The translations under genes were made by a program, and so were the position numbers. From Siphonodentalium dalli (Eukaryota > Mollusca > Scaphopoda > Gadilida > Siphonodentaliidae), in NCBI GenBank assembly GCA_032622095.1, contig CP136067.1, positions 180,328,556 through 180,392,555 of the forward strand: a DNA stretch of 64,000 bases, in the 5' to 3' direction. Below, in pieces: positions 40,870 through 52,194 of the stretch (position 1 is its first letter; every line of letters begins with the position of its first letter). The notes under the pieces are model-generated. The model saw only the letters and a list, made by a program, of their open reading frames with translations. It made no database searches and was not told the DNA's origin.

Positions 40870-41333
40870 TTGTAACCCGCCTTATCAAATCCAGTCGTAA
40901 GTCGGGATTTTTTTTACCCTGTGCCAATGCATTCTCTTATATAAGCGAGTCGACCATAGGTCGCCTCGCATATATAAGAGAATGCATTGGCCTAACAATT
41001 TTTTATCATTTTTTTTAAATAAATGTTTCTTACAATTTTTAGGACATAAAATAAAAAACATCCATTACCCTGCAGGGAGCCCCACACATATATAGAAGCA
41101 TATAGAAGAGTGTCGTCTGCTCATGTTTGTCTGGGGCTCTGTATGGGTGAAATTATAAAATTGTTAAAGAATACAAGAAAAAAATATTAAAATTGTAAAA
41201 AGAAATGTTAGGCCAATGCATTCTCTTATATATGCGAGGCGACCTATGGTCGACTCGCATATATAAGATAATGCATTGGCACAGGGTAAAAAAAATCCCG
41301 ACTTACGACTGGATTTGATATGGCGGGTCACAT
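40870..41333. mobile_element. Foldback element with nested palindromic arms
   Basis: The outer inverted repeats contain ATCAAATCCAGTCGTAAGTC near 40884 and the complement near 41297-41317. Inside each arm is the same 67-bp palindrome as at 7677-7743 (AATGCATTCTCTTATATA ... GTCGACCATAGGTCGC ... TATATAAGAGAATGCATT). The approximately 220-bp middle is unrelated to the element at 7521-7913, and the outer ends differ too. Two different elements therefore share one palindromic module. Confidence 0.85.
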
Positions 41334-41474
41334 TTGTGGTCAAGGAGTCCCAAAAGCAATTTTGTCCTCTATTTCTTTTTATTCTTTCTAGTCACAAAAC
41401 TCTGTCACTACAAGTCCATTCACATTTAAAAATCATGGACAAAATTGCATAAGGAATCACTATAATATCAAATT

Positions 41475-44120
41475 GAACAGATCATACATACAACTTGTAA
41501 CATAGAGGAACAGATCACACATACAACCTGTAACATAGAGGAACAGATCACACATACAACCTGTAACATAGAGGAACAGATCATACATACAACCTGTAAC
41601 ATAGAGGAACAGATCACACATACAACCTGTGACATAGAGGAACAGATCATATATACAACCTGTAACATAGAGGAACAGATCATACATACAACCTGTAACA
41701 TAGAGGAACAGATCATATATACAACCTGTAACATAGAGGAACAGATCATACATACAACCTGTAACATAGAGGAACAGATCACACATACAACCTGTAACAT
41801 AGAGGAACAGATCATACATACAACCTGTAACATAGAGGAACAGATCATACATACAACCTGTAACACAGAGGAACAGATCATATATACAACCTGTAACATA
41901 GAGGAACAGATCATACATACAACCTGTAACATAGAGGAACAGATCATACATACAACCTGTAACATAGAGGAACAGATCATACATACAACCTGTAACATAG
42001 AGGAACAGATCATACATACAACCTGTAACATAGAGGAACAGATCACACATACAACCTGTAACATAGAGGAACAGATCATACATACAACCTGTAACATAGA
42101 GGAACATATCATACATACAACCTGTAACATAGAGGAACAGATCATACATACAACCTGTAACATAGAGGAACAGATCACACATACAACCTGTAACATAGAG
42201 GAACAGATCACACATACAACCTGTAACATAGAGGAACAGATCATACATACAACCTGTAACATAGAGGAACATATCATACATACAACCTGTAACATAGAGG
42301 AACAGATCACACATACAACCTGTAACATAGAGGAACAGATCATACATACAACCTGTAACATAGGGGAACAGATCATACATACAACCTGTAACATAGAGGA
42401 ACAGATCATACATACGACCTGTAACATAGAGGAACAGATCATACATACAACCTGTAACATAGAGGAACAGATCACACATACAACCTGTAACATAGAGGAA
42501 CATATCATACATACAACCTGTAACATAGAGGAACAGATCATACATACAACCTGTAACATAGAGGAACAGATCATACATACAACCTGTAGCATAGAGGAAC
42601 AGATCATACATACAACCTGTAACATAGAGGAACAGATCATACATACAACCTGTAACATAGAGGAACAGATCATACATACAACCTGTAACATAGAGGAACA
42701 GATCATACATACAACCTGTAACATAGAGGAACATATCATACATACAACCTGTAACATAGAGGAACAGATCACACATACAACCTGTAACATGGAGGAACAG
42801 ATCATACATACAACCTGTAACATAGAGGAACAGATCACACATACAACCTGTAACATAGAGGAACAGATCACACATACAACCTGTAACATGGAGGAACAGA
42901 TCATACATACAACCTGTAACATAGAGGAACAGATCACACATACAACCTGTAACATAGAGGAACAGATCACACATACAACCTGTAACATAGAGGAACAGAT
43001 CACACATACAACCTGTAACATATAGGAACAGATCACACATACAACCTGTAACATATAGGAACAGATCACACATACAACCTGTAACATAGAGGAACAGATC
43101 ACACATACAATCTGTAACATAGAGGAACAGATCACACATACAACCTGTAGCATAGAGGAACATATCATACATACAACCTGTAACATAGAGGAACAGATCA
43201 CACATACAACCTGTAACATAGAGGAACAGATCACACATACAACCTGTAACATAGAGGAACAGATCATACATACAACCTGTAGCATAGAGGAACAGATCAT
43301 ACATACAACCTGTAACATAGAGGAACAGATCATACATACAACCTGTAACATAGAGGAACAGATCATACATACAACCTGTAACATAGAGGAACATATCATA
43401 CATACAACCTGTAACATAGAGGAACAGATCACACATACAACCTGTAACATGGAGGAACAGATCATACATACAACCTGTAACATAGAGGAACAGATCATAC
43501 ATACAACCTGTAACACAGAGGAACAGATCACACATACAACCTTTAACATGGAGGAACAGATCATACATACAACCTGTAACATAGAGGAACAGATCACACA
43601 TACAACCTGTAACATAGAGGAACAGATCATACATACAACCTGTAACATAGAGGAACAGATCATACATACAACCTGTAACATAGAGGAACAGATCATACAT
43701 ACAACCTGTAACATAGAGGAACAGATCATACATACAACCTGTAACATAGAGGAACAGATCATACATACAACCTGTGACATAGAGGAACAGATCACACATA
43801 CAACCTGTAACATGGAGGAACAGATCATACATACAACCTGTAACATGGAGGAACAGATCATACATACAACCTGTAACATGGAGGAACAGATCATACATAC
43901 AACCTGTAACATAGAGGAACAGATCATACATACAACCTGTAACATAGAGGAACAGATCATACATACAACCTGTAACATAGAGGAACAGATCATACATACA
44001 ACCTGTAACATGGAGGAACAGATCATACATACAACCTGTAACATAGAGGAACAGATCATACATACAACCTGTAACATGGAGGAACAGATCATACATACAA
44101 CCTGTAACATGGAGGAACAG
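41475..44120. repeat. 33-bp satellite, about 80 units
   Basis: Unit GAACAGATCA(T/C)ACATACAAC plus CTGTAACATAGAG. Because 33 is a multiple of 3, several frames stay open for about 880 codons on the minus strand (for example an 11-residue MYDLFLYVTGC period), and shorter ones on the plus strand. Variant positions (TACAT/CACAT, CAGATC/CATATC, ATAGAG/ATGGAG) mark a higher-order period: blocks near 42720-42900 recur at 43380-43560, a 660-bp shift of 20 units. I treat the long frames as by-products of periodicity, not genes. Confidence 0.97.
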
Positions 44121-44265
44121 TTGTGATTCTGACTATTGCAGGAGTTTGTAGATGATTAGTTCAACAGGATGAAAAGAGAAGGGAGTAAACTAGTGAAATT
44201 GATCAGCGTTTTCTAAATGATGTGATTTTGAGATGTCTTTATGTAGCATATGCAGTCCACATGTC

Positions 44266-44779
44266 GAAGTATGATGTGAAGTATGATGTGAAGTATGATG
44301 TGAAGTATGATGTGAAGTATGATGCGAAGTATGATGCGAAGTATGATGCGAAGTATGATGCGAAGTATGATGCGAAGTATGATGCGAAGTATGATGCGAA
44401 GTATGATGTGAAGTATGATGCGAAGTATGATGCGAAGTATGATGCGAAGTATGATGTGAAGTATGATGTGAAGTATGATGTGAAGTATGATGCGAAGTAT
44501 GATGCGAAGTATGATGCGAAGTATGATGCGAAATATGATGCGAAGTATGATGCGAAGTATGATGCGAAGTATGATGCGAAGTATGATGCGAAGTATGATG
44601 TGAAGTATGATGTGAAGTATGATGTGAATTATGATGTGAAGTATGATGTGAAGTATGATGTGAAGTATGATGTGAAGTATGATGCGAAGTATGATGCGAA
44701 GTATGATGTGAAGTATGATGTGAAGTATGATGTGACGTATGATGTGACGTATGATGTGAAGTATGATGTGAAGTATGAT
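44266..44779. repeat. 12-bp satellite, about 43 units
   Basis: Unit GAAGTATGATGT or GAAGTATGATGC, nearly uninterrupted. It reads as KYDV/KYDA on the plus strand and TSHH on the minus strand, purely by periodicity. The variant site alternates between TG and CG in patches. It begins about 145 bp after the 33-bp array ends. Confidence 0.97.
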
Positions 44780-44904
44780 TGACGCGCCGCCTCACGTGTA
44801 TTTTAACTCCTACCAATGCATTAGTGTGCATGTCATCAGTTATATCCCCGCTTGCGCACGAGGTTCATTATAGCGATGCCCGGATCATGTGCTATTATAG
44901 TACA

Positions 44905-45400
44905 AGAAAACCATAGTCAGAAATGGTAACGCGCTCAAGATCATATATTATATATCCATGATTGTAATTATAGAATATAAAATATATTGGTTTCGCGAAT
45001 GACCAGCTCAGAATTCCGTTAAAATAACAATAACAACCAGCACCTATTTAACGAACCGGCGGCCGACTCGGCCGTCTCCGACCACAACCCCCAGTGGGCT
45101 GCAGAACGAAAAATGTCTATAAAAGTTGAAATATAAGACTTACAAATTATCTTTTTCATTTCTTTTATTTGTAATTGACATAGCTTGTCACAAACCAAAA
45201 ATCAACATTATTGACATAATAATGAAAAGGACAATAAACGAAATTGAAATTCCCAATTACACCTTTTACCGGACTCGGCCTCTGGGTCGCAGTTCCGACT
45301 TTTAATTCCGTCCCAAAAAATCCATTTCTATAAATAAAACCCCCAGCGCCCAGGCGAAACAGGAATCTCTACATTAGTATACACGCGGAGTGCGAAATTA
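44905..45400 (-). repeat. Dispersed repeat R1, near full length, inverted
   Basis: Reverse-complement match to 61835-62325 over about 490 bp. Shared strings include AACCAATATATTTT, TTATAGACAT-TTTCGTTCTGCAG, GGTCGGAGACGGCCGAGTCG and GTGTATACTAATGTAGAGATTC. These two are the best pair for defining the element. Confidence 0.85.
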
Positions 45401-46150
45401 TAGACTCATATATATAGAACCGCGACAGCCCCTCCATGTGTTTTACCATCTCTCCGATTTTATCCATATCCGGGCATATACATGCACGCAACTCAAATGT
45501 CATTTTGAACGACGGTCAGTTTCCTGTACCATCGAATAAGATGTTTCGGGGCCCGATTGTCGTTGCACCGGTGGTTCCAGACTTAGAGAAGGTTCGATCG
45601 CGAGGTCGCGGTTTTGCTGACTTCCTTGTAATTCTACTTTTCGAGGAGCCATAATATCTGTTCATGGAGGCCCTGTCTCACAAGTTGAGTATTGTGGTGA
45701 GCCCGATGGAGGCCATCTTGTCTGGGGTCTCTGCTGCCACTTTTTGTCTTCTTGTTAACATGTGCACAAACTTAGAGGAGGCATTAAGAAAGAAAATTAG
45801 TGGGGTGAAGTTGAGTCATGGTGGGGTTCAAGGGTCGACCAATATCTTCTGGACTAATAGGACTGACTGGCGATCGCTGTTTGTTCCCGTATTTCCAACA
45901 AGGGTGTTGTCCGGGGATGTATGGCTAGGTAAATCATTTCCGCCAAGTCATCCGTAGTTCCTGGCTCACCCGTGCCTCCATCAACTTTCAGACCGGGTGG
46001 ATCTGGAAGCGGAGTGATGTTGTGGGTGTCTTCACGCGGTGCTCTGTCTGTCATCACAATCAGTGTCGAACTAATGTTTTGTAATTCTCAAAATGCCATT
46101 TTATTGGTAATGAGAAATTAAATAATTGAATTGAATTGAATAAATAATTG
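45401..46150 (+). mobile_element. Probable unclassified retroposon with (TTGAA)n tail
   Basis: The right end, AAATAATTGAATTGAATTGA then ATAAATAATTGAAT, looks like a LINE or retroposon tail at 46115-46150. Plus-strand frames of 72 and 97 codons upstream (45436-45654, 45664-45957) fit no family I recognise. The assignment rests on the tail only. Confidence 0.4.
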
Positions 46151-46376
46151 AATTTAATTAAACAGTAGTTTTGTGAGCCACAAGCCTGGGGCGCAGCGAA
46201 TGATTTACGATGTGAGATTCATTTCAATTCCCCACCATGTGTCCGTATCAGACAAATTGTGAAGCCACCTTCTTCCCTGTACAACCGGGATGTCCAGAAG
46301 TGCCTTGTATCAACATTGATTGATTTGTAATTACGGCTGATACATGATCGCTTGTTAAACGCTCTTTAGGAATAGA

Positions 46377-46842
46377 TTAAAGGTACCCAATCCGATCAGA
46401 CGGTCCCCATACCATCAAGATACACCGGCAACAACATTTCTTCAAACACGTTTTAGTTATCAGAATCGATGTATTGCAACAAAATAATTATAACCACTGT
46501 CAACTATGGTATCAAATTTCCTAAAACTTGTTATTTATCAAGATTTTGTTCAACAAAATATGGCCATATTATAACTAAAGTATCACGAAATTTGACCGTA
46601 TTACCACTTGATTTTAGAGTTATCCATCCTCATCTGCAATTTTGTCCGAGACCCTCTGTTTGACCACGTGTTTCTGGGCCACATTTTATTACACATCTCG
46701 AGAAATAACAAACTTCAAAAATCGATATCTGATCACTGTGAGCTTTGACGGGTGGGTTCCTCGACTCGAATCAAATATTTGTTACCACCGAAGCCAAAGA
46801 AATAGTAATTTAGGAGTGTCTGATCGGATTGAGTACCTTTAA
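46377..46842. mobile_element. TTAA-flanked MITE, family 2, better preserved copy
   Basis: 466 bp between TTAA at 46377-46380 and 46839-46842. The inverted ends are AGGTACCCAATCCGATCAGA and, on the other strand, AGGTACTCAATCCGATCAGA (one mismatch). It aligns with 2199-2592. Confidence 0.88.
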
Positions 46843-47247
46843 CATTGAACGCCCTTTATTGACCATGGTCCATGCTAAGTCTATAATTTAATTAAAGATG
46901 CCACGTCCGATTTGAGACCGTAAAACCACAATATGTACGTTTTCTATACCAGAAAAATAATTATATCGGAACCATGCGCATGTGACAAGATACCATTGGG
47001 GACCACAATGGAAATAATTGGTCCCCAGACCGTTTCTGTTATGCTACCCCGATAGTTTTCGCCTTTCGGTGACATTCTAGTGCCTGACAACTTCTGTACA
47101 GAAACAAGCCTCTGGTGAAACTCACGATGTCCAGATATATAGTCAAATTGTCATTTGTACATGTATCCTACGTGTAACTCAAATTTACTATATATATACA
47201 GCACATTATTTACAATATATATATACGCTTTATAAGAGGAAAGGTCA
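46843..47247. other. Unassigned stretch with a weak R3-like segment
   Basis: 46912-46970 resembles R3 (GTACGTTTTCTATACCAGAA...). Nothing else recognised. Confidence 0.35.
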
Positions 47248-47617
47248 TTAGTGAACGTTCAGTCGACCACGATTCAATCGTAAGTGGAAGGATTTCCGTC
47301 GTATGAATTAACTGATAGTTAGACTGCGCATGCGCACGTTAAAATCGCAAGTCAAAAATAATATCAAGCACTGCTTGATTTTAGATTCGAAATCGTGGCG
47401 TATCCTTGGATACCTCCACTTGCGGCGCAATCACGGTCGTGCGTACGTAAAAATCGTGGCTGGAAAGATCGCAGGTTAGTCAATCACATGTTTGCGAACA
47501 ATCTACGATATTATCATGTACGATGACATCGCAATCGTGTAAACAAATTATCCACGATCTCGTCGGGCCCGATTCCCCCACTTACGATTGTATCGTGGTC
47601 GTCTGAACGTTCACTTA
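47248..47617. mobile_element. PIF/Harbinger-type MITE
   Basis: The inverted ends are GTGAACGTTCAGTCGACCAC at 47251 and, on the other strand from 47614, GTGAACGTTCAGACGACCAC, continuing through GAT-CAATCGTAAGTGG (about 36 bp in all). TTA stands on both sides (47248-47250, 47615-47617), matching the three-base target of PIF/Harbinger elements. The interior is non-coding and carries several scattered AATCGTGG motifs. Confidence 0.85.
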
Positions 47618-47904
47618 TATGTTTTCTTGCCTGACAAAAATTAAAAACGTGTTGAAACTTCCACACATCAGGTCTATACAAAAACTCATTAATGGGCTCA
47701 TTAGATAAGATAAAATACGTTTTATGGTCTTTGAATAACCATGTTACGTAACATACATCAGTACAAAAAATGTTAAGTACAAGAGGTAGCTTTAGAAAAA
47801 TATATATATTGTGAATAATGTGTTGTGTAGTAAAGTTGAGTTTCATGTAGGATGCATGAACATATGTAGTCCGTATGAAACTATTTTAATTAATTTAAGA
47901 TATA
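47618..47904. other. Unassigned AT-rich DNA
   Basis: The minus-strand frame 47514-47846 (110 codons) overlaps the MITE end and is not credible as a gene. Confidence 0.4.
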
Positions 47905-48560
47905 TTTTGTCCCCTGCCGGGATGTAACAAACGCGAGGATAAGTTCAGGCTTCGAGCCGTCAAGTCAAACTCCATGCAGGGTTTACCTCCCTTGATGACT
48001 CGATAAGACCGCTGCTATCGGCGGCATTTTACCTACATTTTGTGGACTTTCGCGATATTAAGATATTATACTTTGAGCGAACAACGCAACACGCTGCTCT
48101 TGTTAAGCACACAAAATATCGAACAAAATTTGAGTAAATTTTGAACATTATGTCTGAAAAGTCCCACTAGAACTGAAGAACTATATTTCGATACCGATTA
48201 TTTTATCAAAGCAAAAGTCTAATCGCACGTGTAAAGTACGACATTCTCACAACTCGCACGGCAAGTCTAACACAAGTGTTCTAATTTGCTGCAATTTTGA
48301 CGAGTAGCTTGCGAAAATCATCAACCACTCTGATTTTCCATTCTGTCATTATGTTTTAGTGCGGAAATTGTTCTCAAAGCACATAGAAAGTTTTACTTTG
48401 GAGCGATCGAGTTTCGCCATTTTTATTAGAAAACCCCATGTTAAATATAGAAACACAGACTAGTACCCATGTGGTAGTCAGAAAGGAAGTATGACTGGTG
48501 CGCTCTAGTAGAGATTGCCGCCTAGTAGCTTTGAACATTAGCCTCCATTTGTATAAAAAC
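47905..48560. repeat. Dispersed repeat R2, uninterrupted copy
   Basis: Collinear with 8561-8854 plus 10186-10530, and so shows the state of R2 before the LINE inserted there. Confidence 0.7.
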
Positions 48561-49990
48561 ACATTTTATAGAGAACGTGCATGGGCACTCTAATCAGCTC
48601 TTTGTGCATGTTAGATACACACATGCATGAACGATCCGAGACCATGGGTACCATTATCAACGAAGGCATACCAACGTGTTCAATTTACATTTATTAATAA
48701 TGGCTATTTCCAGATGCTAGTCCTCGTGTACTCGAATATAAAACGCATTGCTAAAGGCTGAGATCCATGGGAATGGCGCTAGGTGGGAGCGGTCCATCGT
48801 GCTTGCCTCACGCAGAAGTCAAAATATACACATTGTATATAGAGAACGTGCATGGGCACTATCACCTGTGCTTTGGACATGCTAGATACCCACATGCATC
48901 AACGTTCCGATATCATGGGTATACCCTTATCACGAAGACATGTCAACGTTACCAATTTACCTTTATTAATAAAGGCTACATTTTTAGATGCTATAGTCCC
49001 TGTTTACTCGGAACATAAAACGCCATGCTAAAGGGTGCGCTAGGTGGGAGCCGTCCCTCGTGCATCCCTGACGCAGAAGTCAACACATACAAATTGTATA
49101 TAGAGAATGTGCATGTGCAATCTCATCAACGCTTTGGACATGATATATAGATACCCAAATGCATTAACGTGCCGATATCACGGGTACCCTTATCAGGAGG
49201 ACATGTCAACGTTATCAATAGTAATAAACGTTATTTTCAGATGCTATATAGTCTCCATTGATTCGAACATAAAACGCCATACTGAAAGGGGTGCGGTCCA
49301 TCGTGCATCCCTGACGCAGCTGTCAACACATACAACATATAGAGAATGTGCATGTGCAATCTCATCAACGCTTTGGACATGCTATATACCCACATGCATT
49401 AACGTGCCGAGATCATGGGTACCCTTATCACGAAGACATGTCAACGTTACCAATTTACCTTTATTAACAAAGGCTATTTTCAGATGCTATAGTCCCCTTG
49501 ACTCAGAACATAAGAACATAACGCGCCATACTATAAAGGGTGCGATCCGTGGGAGCGGTCCATTAATTGTACATGCCTGACGATAAGTCAACATATAAAT
49601 AATATAGGTAACGTGCATGGACACTCTCATCTGTGCTTTGGACATGCTAGATACCCACATGCATCAACGTTCCGCGATCATGGGTACCCTACTATCCTTA
49701 TCACGAAGACATGTCAACGTTACCCATTTACCTTTAATAATAAAGGCTATTTTCATATGCTATTCCTCGTGTACTAGAACATAACATGCCATACTAAAAG
49801 GTGGCCTCAGTGGGAGCGGTCCATTGTACATGCCTGGCGATAAGTCAACATATAAATAATATAGATAACGTGCATGAGTACTCTCATCTGTGCTCTGGAC
49901 ATGCTAGATACCCAAATACATTAACGTTCCGAGATCATGGGTACCACTATCACGAAGACGTGTCACGTTACCAATTTAACTGTATTAACA
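48561..49990. repeat. About 250-bp satellite (SatA), first block, about 6 units
   Basis: Each unit contains GAACGTGCATGGGCACTCTC, GGACATGCTAGATACCCACA, TGCATCAACGTTCCGAGATC, ATGGGTACC, TTTATTAATAAAGGCTATTT and CCGTTGACTCGGAACATAA in order. ATGGGTAC-type anchors lie near 48644, 48916, 49180, 49415, 49680 and 49937, spaced about 235-270 bp. The block breaks into a partial R1 repeat at about 49990. Confidence 0.9.
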
Positions 49991-50060
49991 AGAAAACCAT
50001 AGTCAGAAATGGTAACGCCACCAAGATCATATTATTAGCCATAAATATAAATTATAATAA
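49990..50060 (-). repeat. Partial R1 repeat
   Basis: AAGAAAACCATAGTCAGAAA followed by TGGTAACGCCACCAAGATCATATTATTAGCCATAAAT matches the end of R1 (compare 61290-61345 inverted), then stops. Confidence 0.7.
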
Positions 50061-50164
50061 CTAGCTTTCAAATTCCATCTGGGAAATTTGGATACTTCCA
50101 TATATCAAGTTTTCCCGTTTCTCATGCTATACATTACATTCTTCAAACTGTCTTTTTTATTACA

Positions 50165-50885
50165 CTAGCTGGTGGGCCCGACATCGTCCGGACTGTTTCC
50201 CATCTGATTTCCGGCGAAAGGCGCGATTTGACCTTGAATTGACTATTTTGAAAGTCAAGGTCAGGTCGGGGTCATGATTTGACCCGTCCAAAACACTCCC
50301 CGGAGAAAAGTATCTCTATGTATCAAATTTCGTCGAAATCCGTCCGTTTTACCCTATTTGACCTTGAATTGACTGTTTTAAAGGTCAATGTCAGGTCGGG
50401 GTCACGATTTGACCCGTCCAAAACACTCCCCTGACAAAAGTACTCATAGGTATCAAATTTCGTCGAAATCCATCCGTTTTACCCGATTTGACCTTTGATT
50501 GACCATATTGAAGATCAAGGTCACACCGGGGGCACGATTTGACCCGTTCAAAACACTCCCCGGACAAAAGTATCCCTAGGTATCAAATTTCGTCGAAATC
50601 CGTCCGTTTTACCCTATTTGACCTTGAATTGACTGTTTAAAGGTCAATGTCAGGTCGAGATCACGATTTGACCCGTCCAAAACACTCCCCGGACAAAGGT
50701 ATCCCTATGTATCAAATTTCGTCGAAATCCGTCCGTTTTACCCGATTTGACCTTGAATTAACCATTTTGAAGGTAAACGTCAGGTCGATGTCATGATTTG
50801 ATCCGTCCAAAACACTTCCCGGACACAAGTATCCCTAAGTATAAAATTTCTTCGAAATCTATGGAAAGCCGAAGGGGGACATATG
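50165..50885 (-). mobile_element. Helitron-like element with 130-bp internal tandem repeats
   Basis: The plus-strand left end, ACTAGCTGGTGGGCCCGACA, is the complement of a Helitron 3' end: hairpin, a few bases, CTAG, then T. Compare the canonical one at 56890-56910. Inside are five 130-bp units anchored at TATCAAATTTCGTCGAAATC (50321, 50451, 50581, 50710, 50840), each with ATTTGACCTTGAATTGAC and ACCCGTCCAAAACACTCCCC. No Rep/helicase gene is present, so it is non-autonomous. The 5' end is uncertain. Confidence 0.65.
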
Positions 50886-50984
50886 CTAGTTAATAATTGC
50901 TAGTTGCTATTTATACGACGCACGACTTGACGCGGTTTTTTCAAGGTGTTTCAGGGTGTTTCAAACTAGGAGATAGAATTATTC

Positions 50985-51104
50985 TGCGTTTCAAATGGTG
51001 ATGAATTATAGTATTTTTTTTATTCATATTTTATGGCATAAATTGTTATTAAAACCGTATATACTATAAAACAAATCGATGACTCGAAAATTAAGTGGGC
51101 CTTT
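50985..51104. mobile_element. TTAA-flanked element end (AAGTGGGCCTTTAA), copy
   Basis: About 120 bp shared with 57150-57288: CGTTTCAAATGGTGATGA, TTGTTATTAAAACCGTATAT and ACTCGAAAATTAAGTGGGCC before TTTAA. Left end not found. Confidence 0.6.
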
Positions 51105-51520
51105 AAAGTCAATACAAAGTCACAATTGCAGTTAGGTTCATCTCATACTCGTCTATTCAGCGATATTCTGCTACGCAGTTTGTTATAGCCTCCAGTATTC
51201 ATTAATCGTTATAGCCCCACTGTTATAATCCGCCTTTAGCTGGCGTATTCTTGCCTCTGAGATTATTGAGATATTACCTCACACGTAATGACATTAAATC
51301 GCATGGAAACAGCAATTGTGTGGGCTGCGTGGCGTGAATATGTATTGAGAAATAACGTCATACGTAATGACATTAAATCTCAAGAAAACCCGCGAAAACA
51401 AAACAAAATCACATTTATTGTTTAATTTTTTAAGTTATTTCCTCCATAAAAAGAATCTTCGTGATAATGAACCCTCTCAATACTTTAGAATATAGAATTA
51501 ACCTTAAAATAACAAAAACC
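51105..51520. other. Unassigned AT-rich DNA
   Basis: ACGTAATGACATTAAATC occurs twice (about 51286 and 51364). Nothing else recognised. Confidence 0.4.
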
Positions 51521-51645
51521 TTCGGAATAGAGAACCTTCGGAATAGCGAACCTTCGGAATAGTGAACCTTCGGAACAGCGAACATTGAGTATAGAGAACC
51601 TTCTGAATAGTGGACCTTCGAAATAGCGAACCTTCGGAATAGAGA
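51521..51645. repeat. 16-bp minisatellite, about 8 degenerate units
   Basis: Unit AACCTTCGGAATAGCG with several substitutions, running 51521-51645. Confidence 0.85.
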
Positions 51646-51654
51646 CATGTCCCC

Positions 51655-51925
51655 CAACATTCATATTATATGCCCAGAGTTCAAAGGTATGGACCCATAA
51701 ATTTCTAAAATTGGCCCTTAAAATATTGAACCCCAAATTGGAGCCCGCGCAGAAGAAAACTTCAACTGTACCTATGGCATGCCCCAATGCAGGAGGGTCC
51801 ATATATACCGCAACATTCATATTATATGCCAAGAATTCAAAGGTATGGGCTCATAAATATTTTCTAAGATTGGCCCTTAAAATATTGAACCCCAAATTGG
51901 AGCCCGTGCAGAATACCTAAGTCAG
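51655..51925. repeat. 153-bp-spaced direct duplication
   Basis: CATTCATATTATATGCC, AGTTCAAAGGTATGG, TTGGCCCTTAAAATATTGAA and CCCCAAATTGGAGCCCG occur twice, about 153 bp apart. Confidence 0.9.
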
Positions 51926-52194
51926 CTATACCTGTGACATGTCCTTTGATTTTGATTATAGTATAACTAGCAACCAGCAATTAGCAACTAGCATGTCCCC
52001 TTCAGCTTTCCATCTTTGATTATCACACGATCGCATGCTTTTCAAAGGGTGTTGTTTATAATACCAATATCAGCACATGTGCTAATCTGTGTCTGACTAT
52101 CGTGACTCTATCGGTACGGTTTACTCAAGTACGAGAATACCTATATACCCATAATGCATTCGCCCATTGGTCCACGGGTTATTAAAATTTCCAA

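Larger units (their letters stand above)
50867..52018. repeat. Inverted repeat pair with about 50-bp arms enclosing 1.05 kb
   Basis: ATGGAAAGCCGAAGGGGGAC with GCTAGTTAATAATTGCTAGTTGC at the left pairs with CTAGCAACCAGCAATTAGCA and GTCCCCTTCAGCTTTCCAT at 51968-52014. The enclosed DNA includes a TTAA-type end, a 16-bp repeat and a 153-bp duplication. Confidence 0.7.

Noticed and set aside
41460-44110. Two minus-strand ORFs of about 880 codons
   Set aside because: They arise because the 33-bp satellite unit is a multiple of three and happens to lack stops. Both frames, and plus-strand ones too, are open, and the residues simply repeat.
44190-44831. ORFs encoding TSHH or KYDA/KYDV repeats
   Set aside because: By-products of the 12-bp array, open on both strands, with no non-repetitive coding flank.
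49107-49580. A 157-codon ORF in the satellite block
   Set aside because: Pieces of the same peptide recur in neighbouring units because the DNA is a ~250-bp satellite; frames shift between units.
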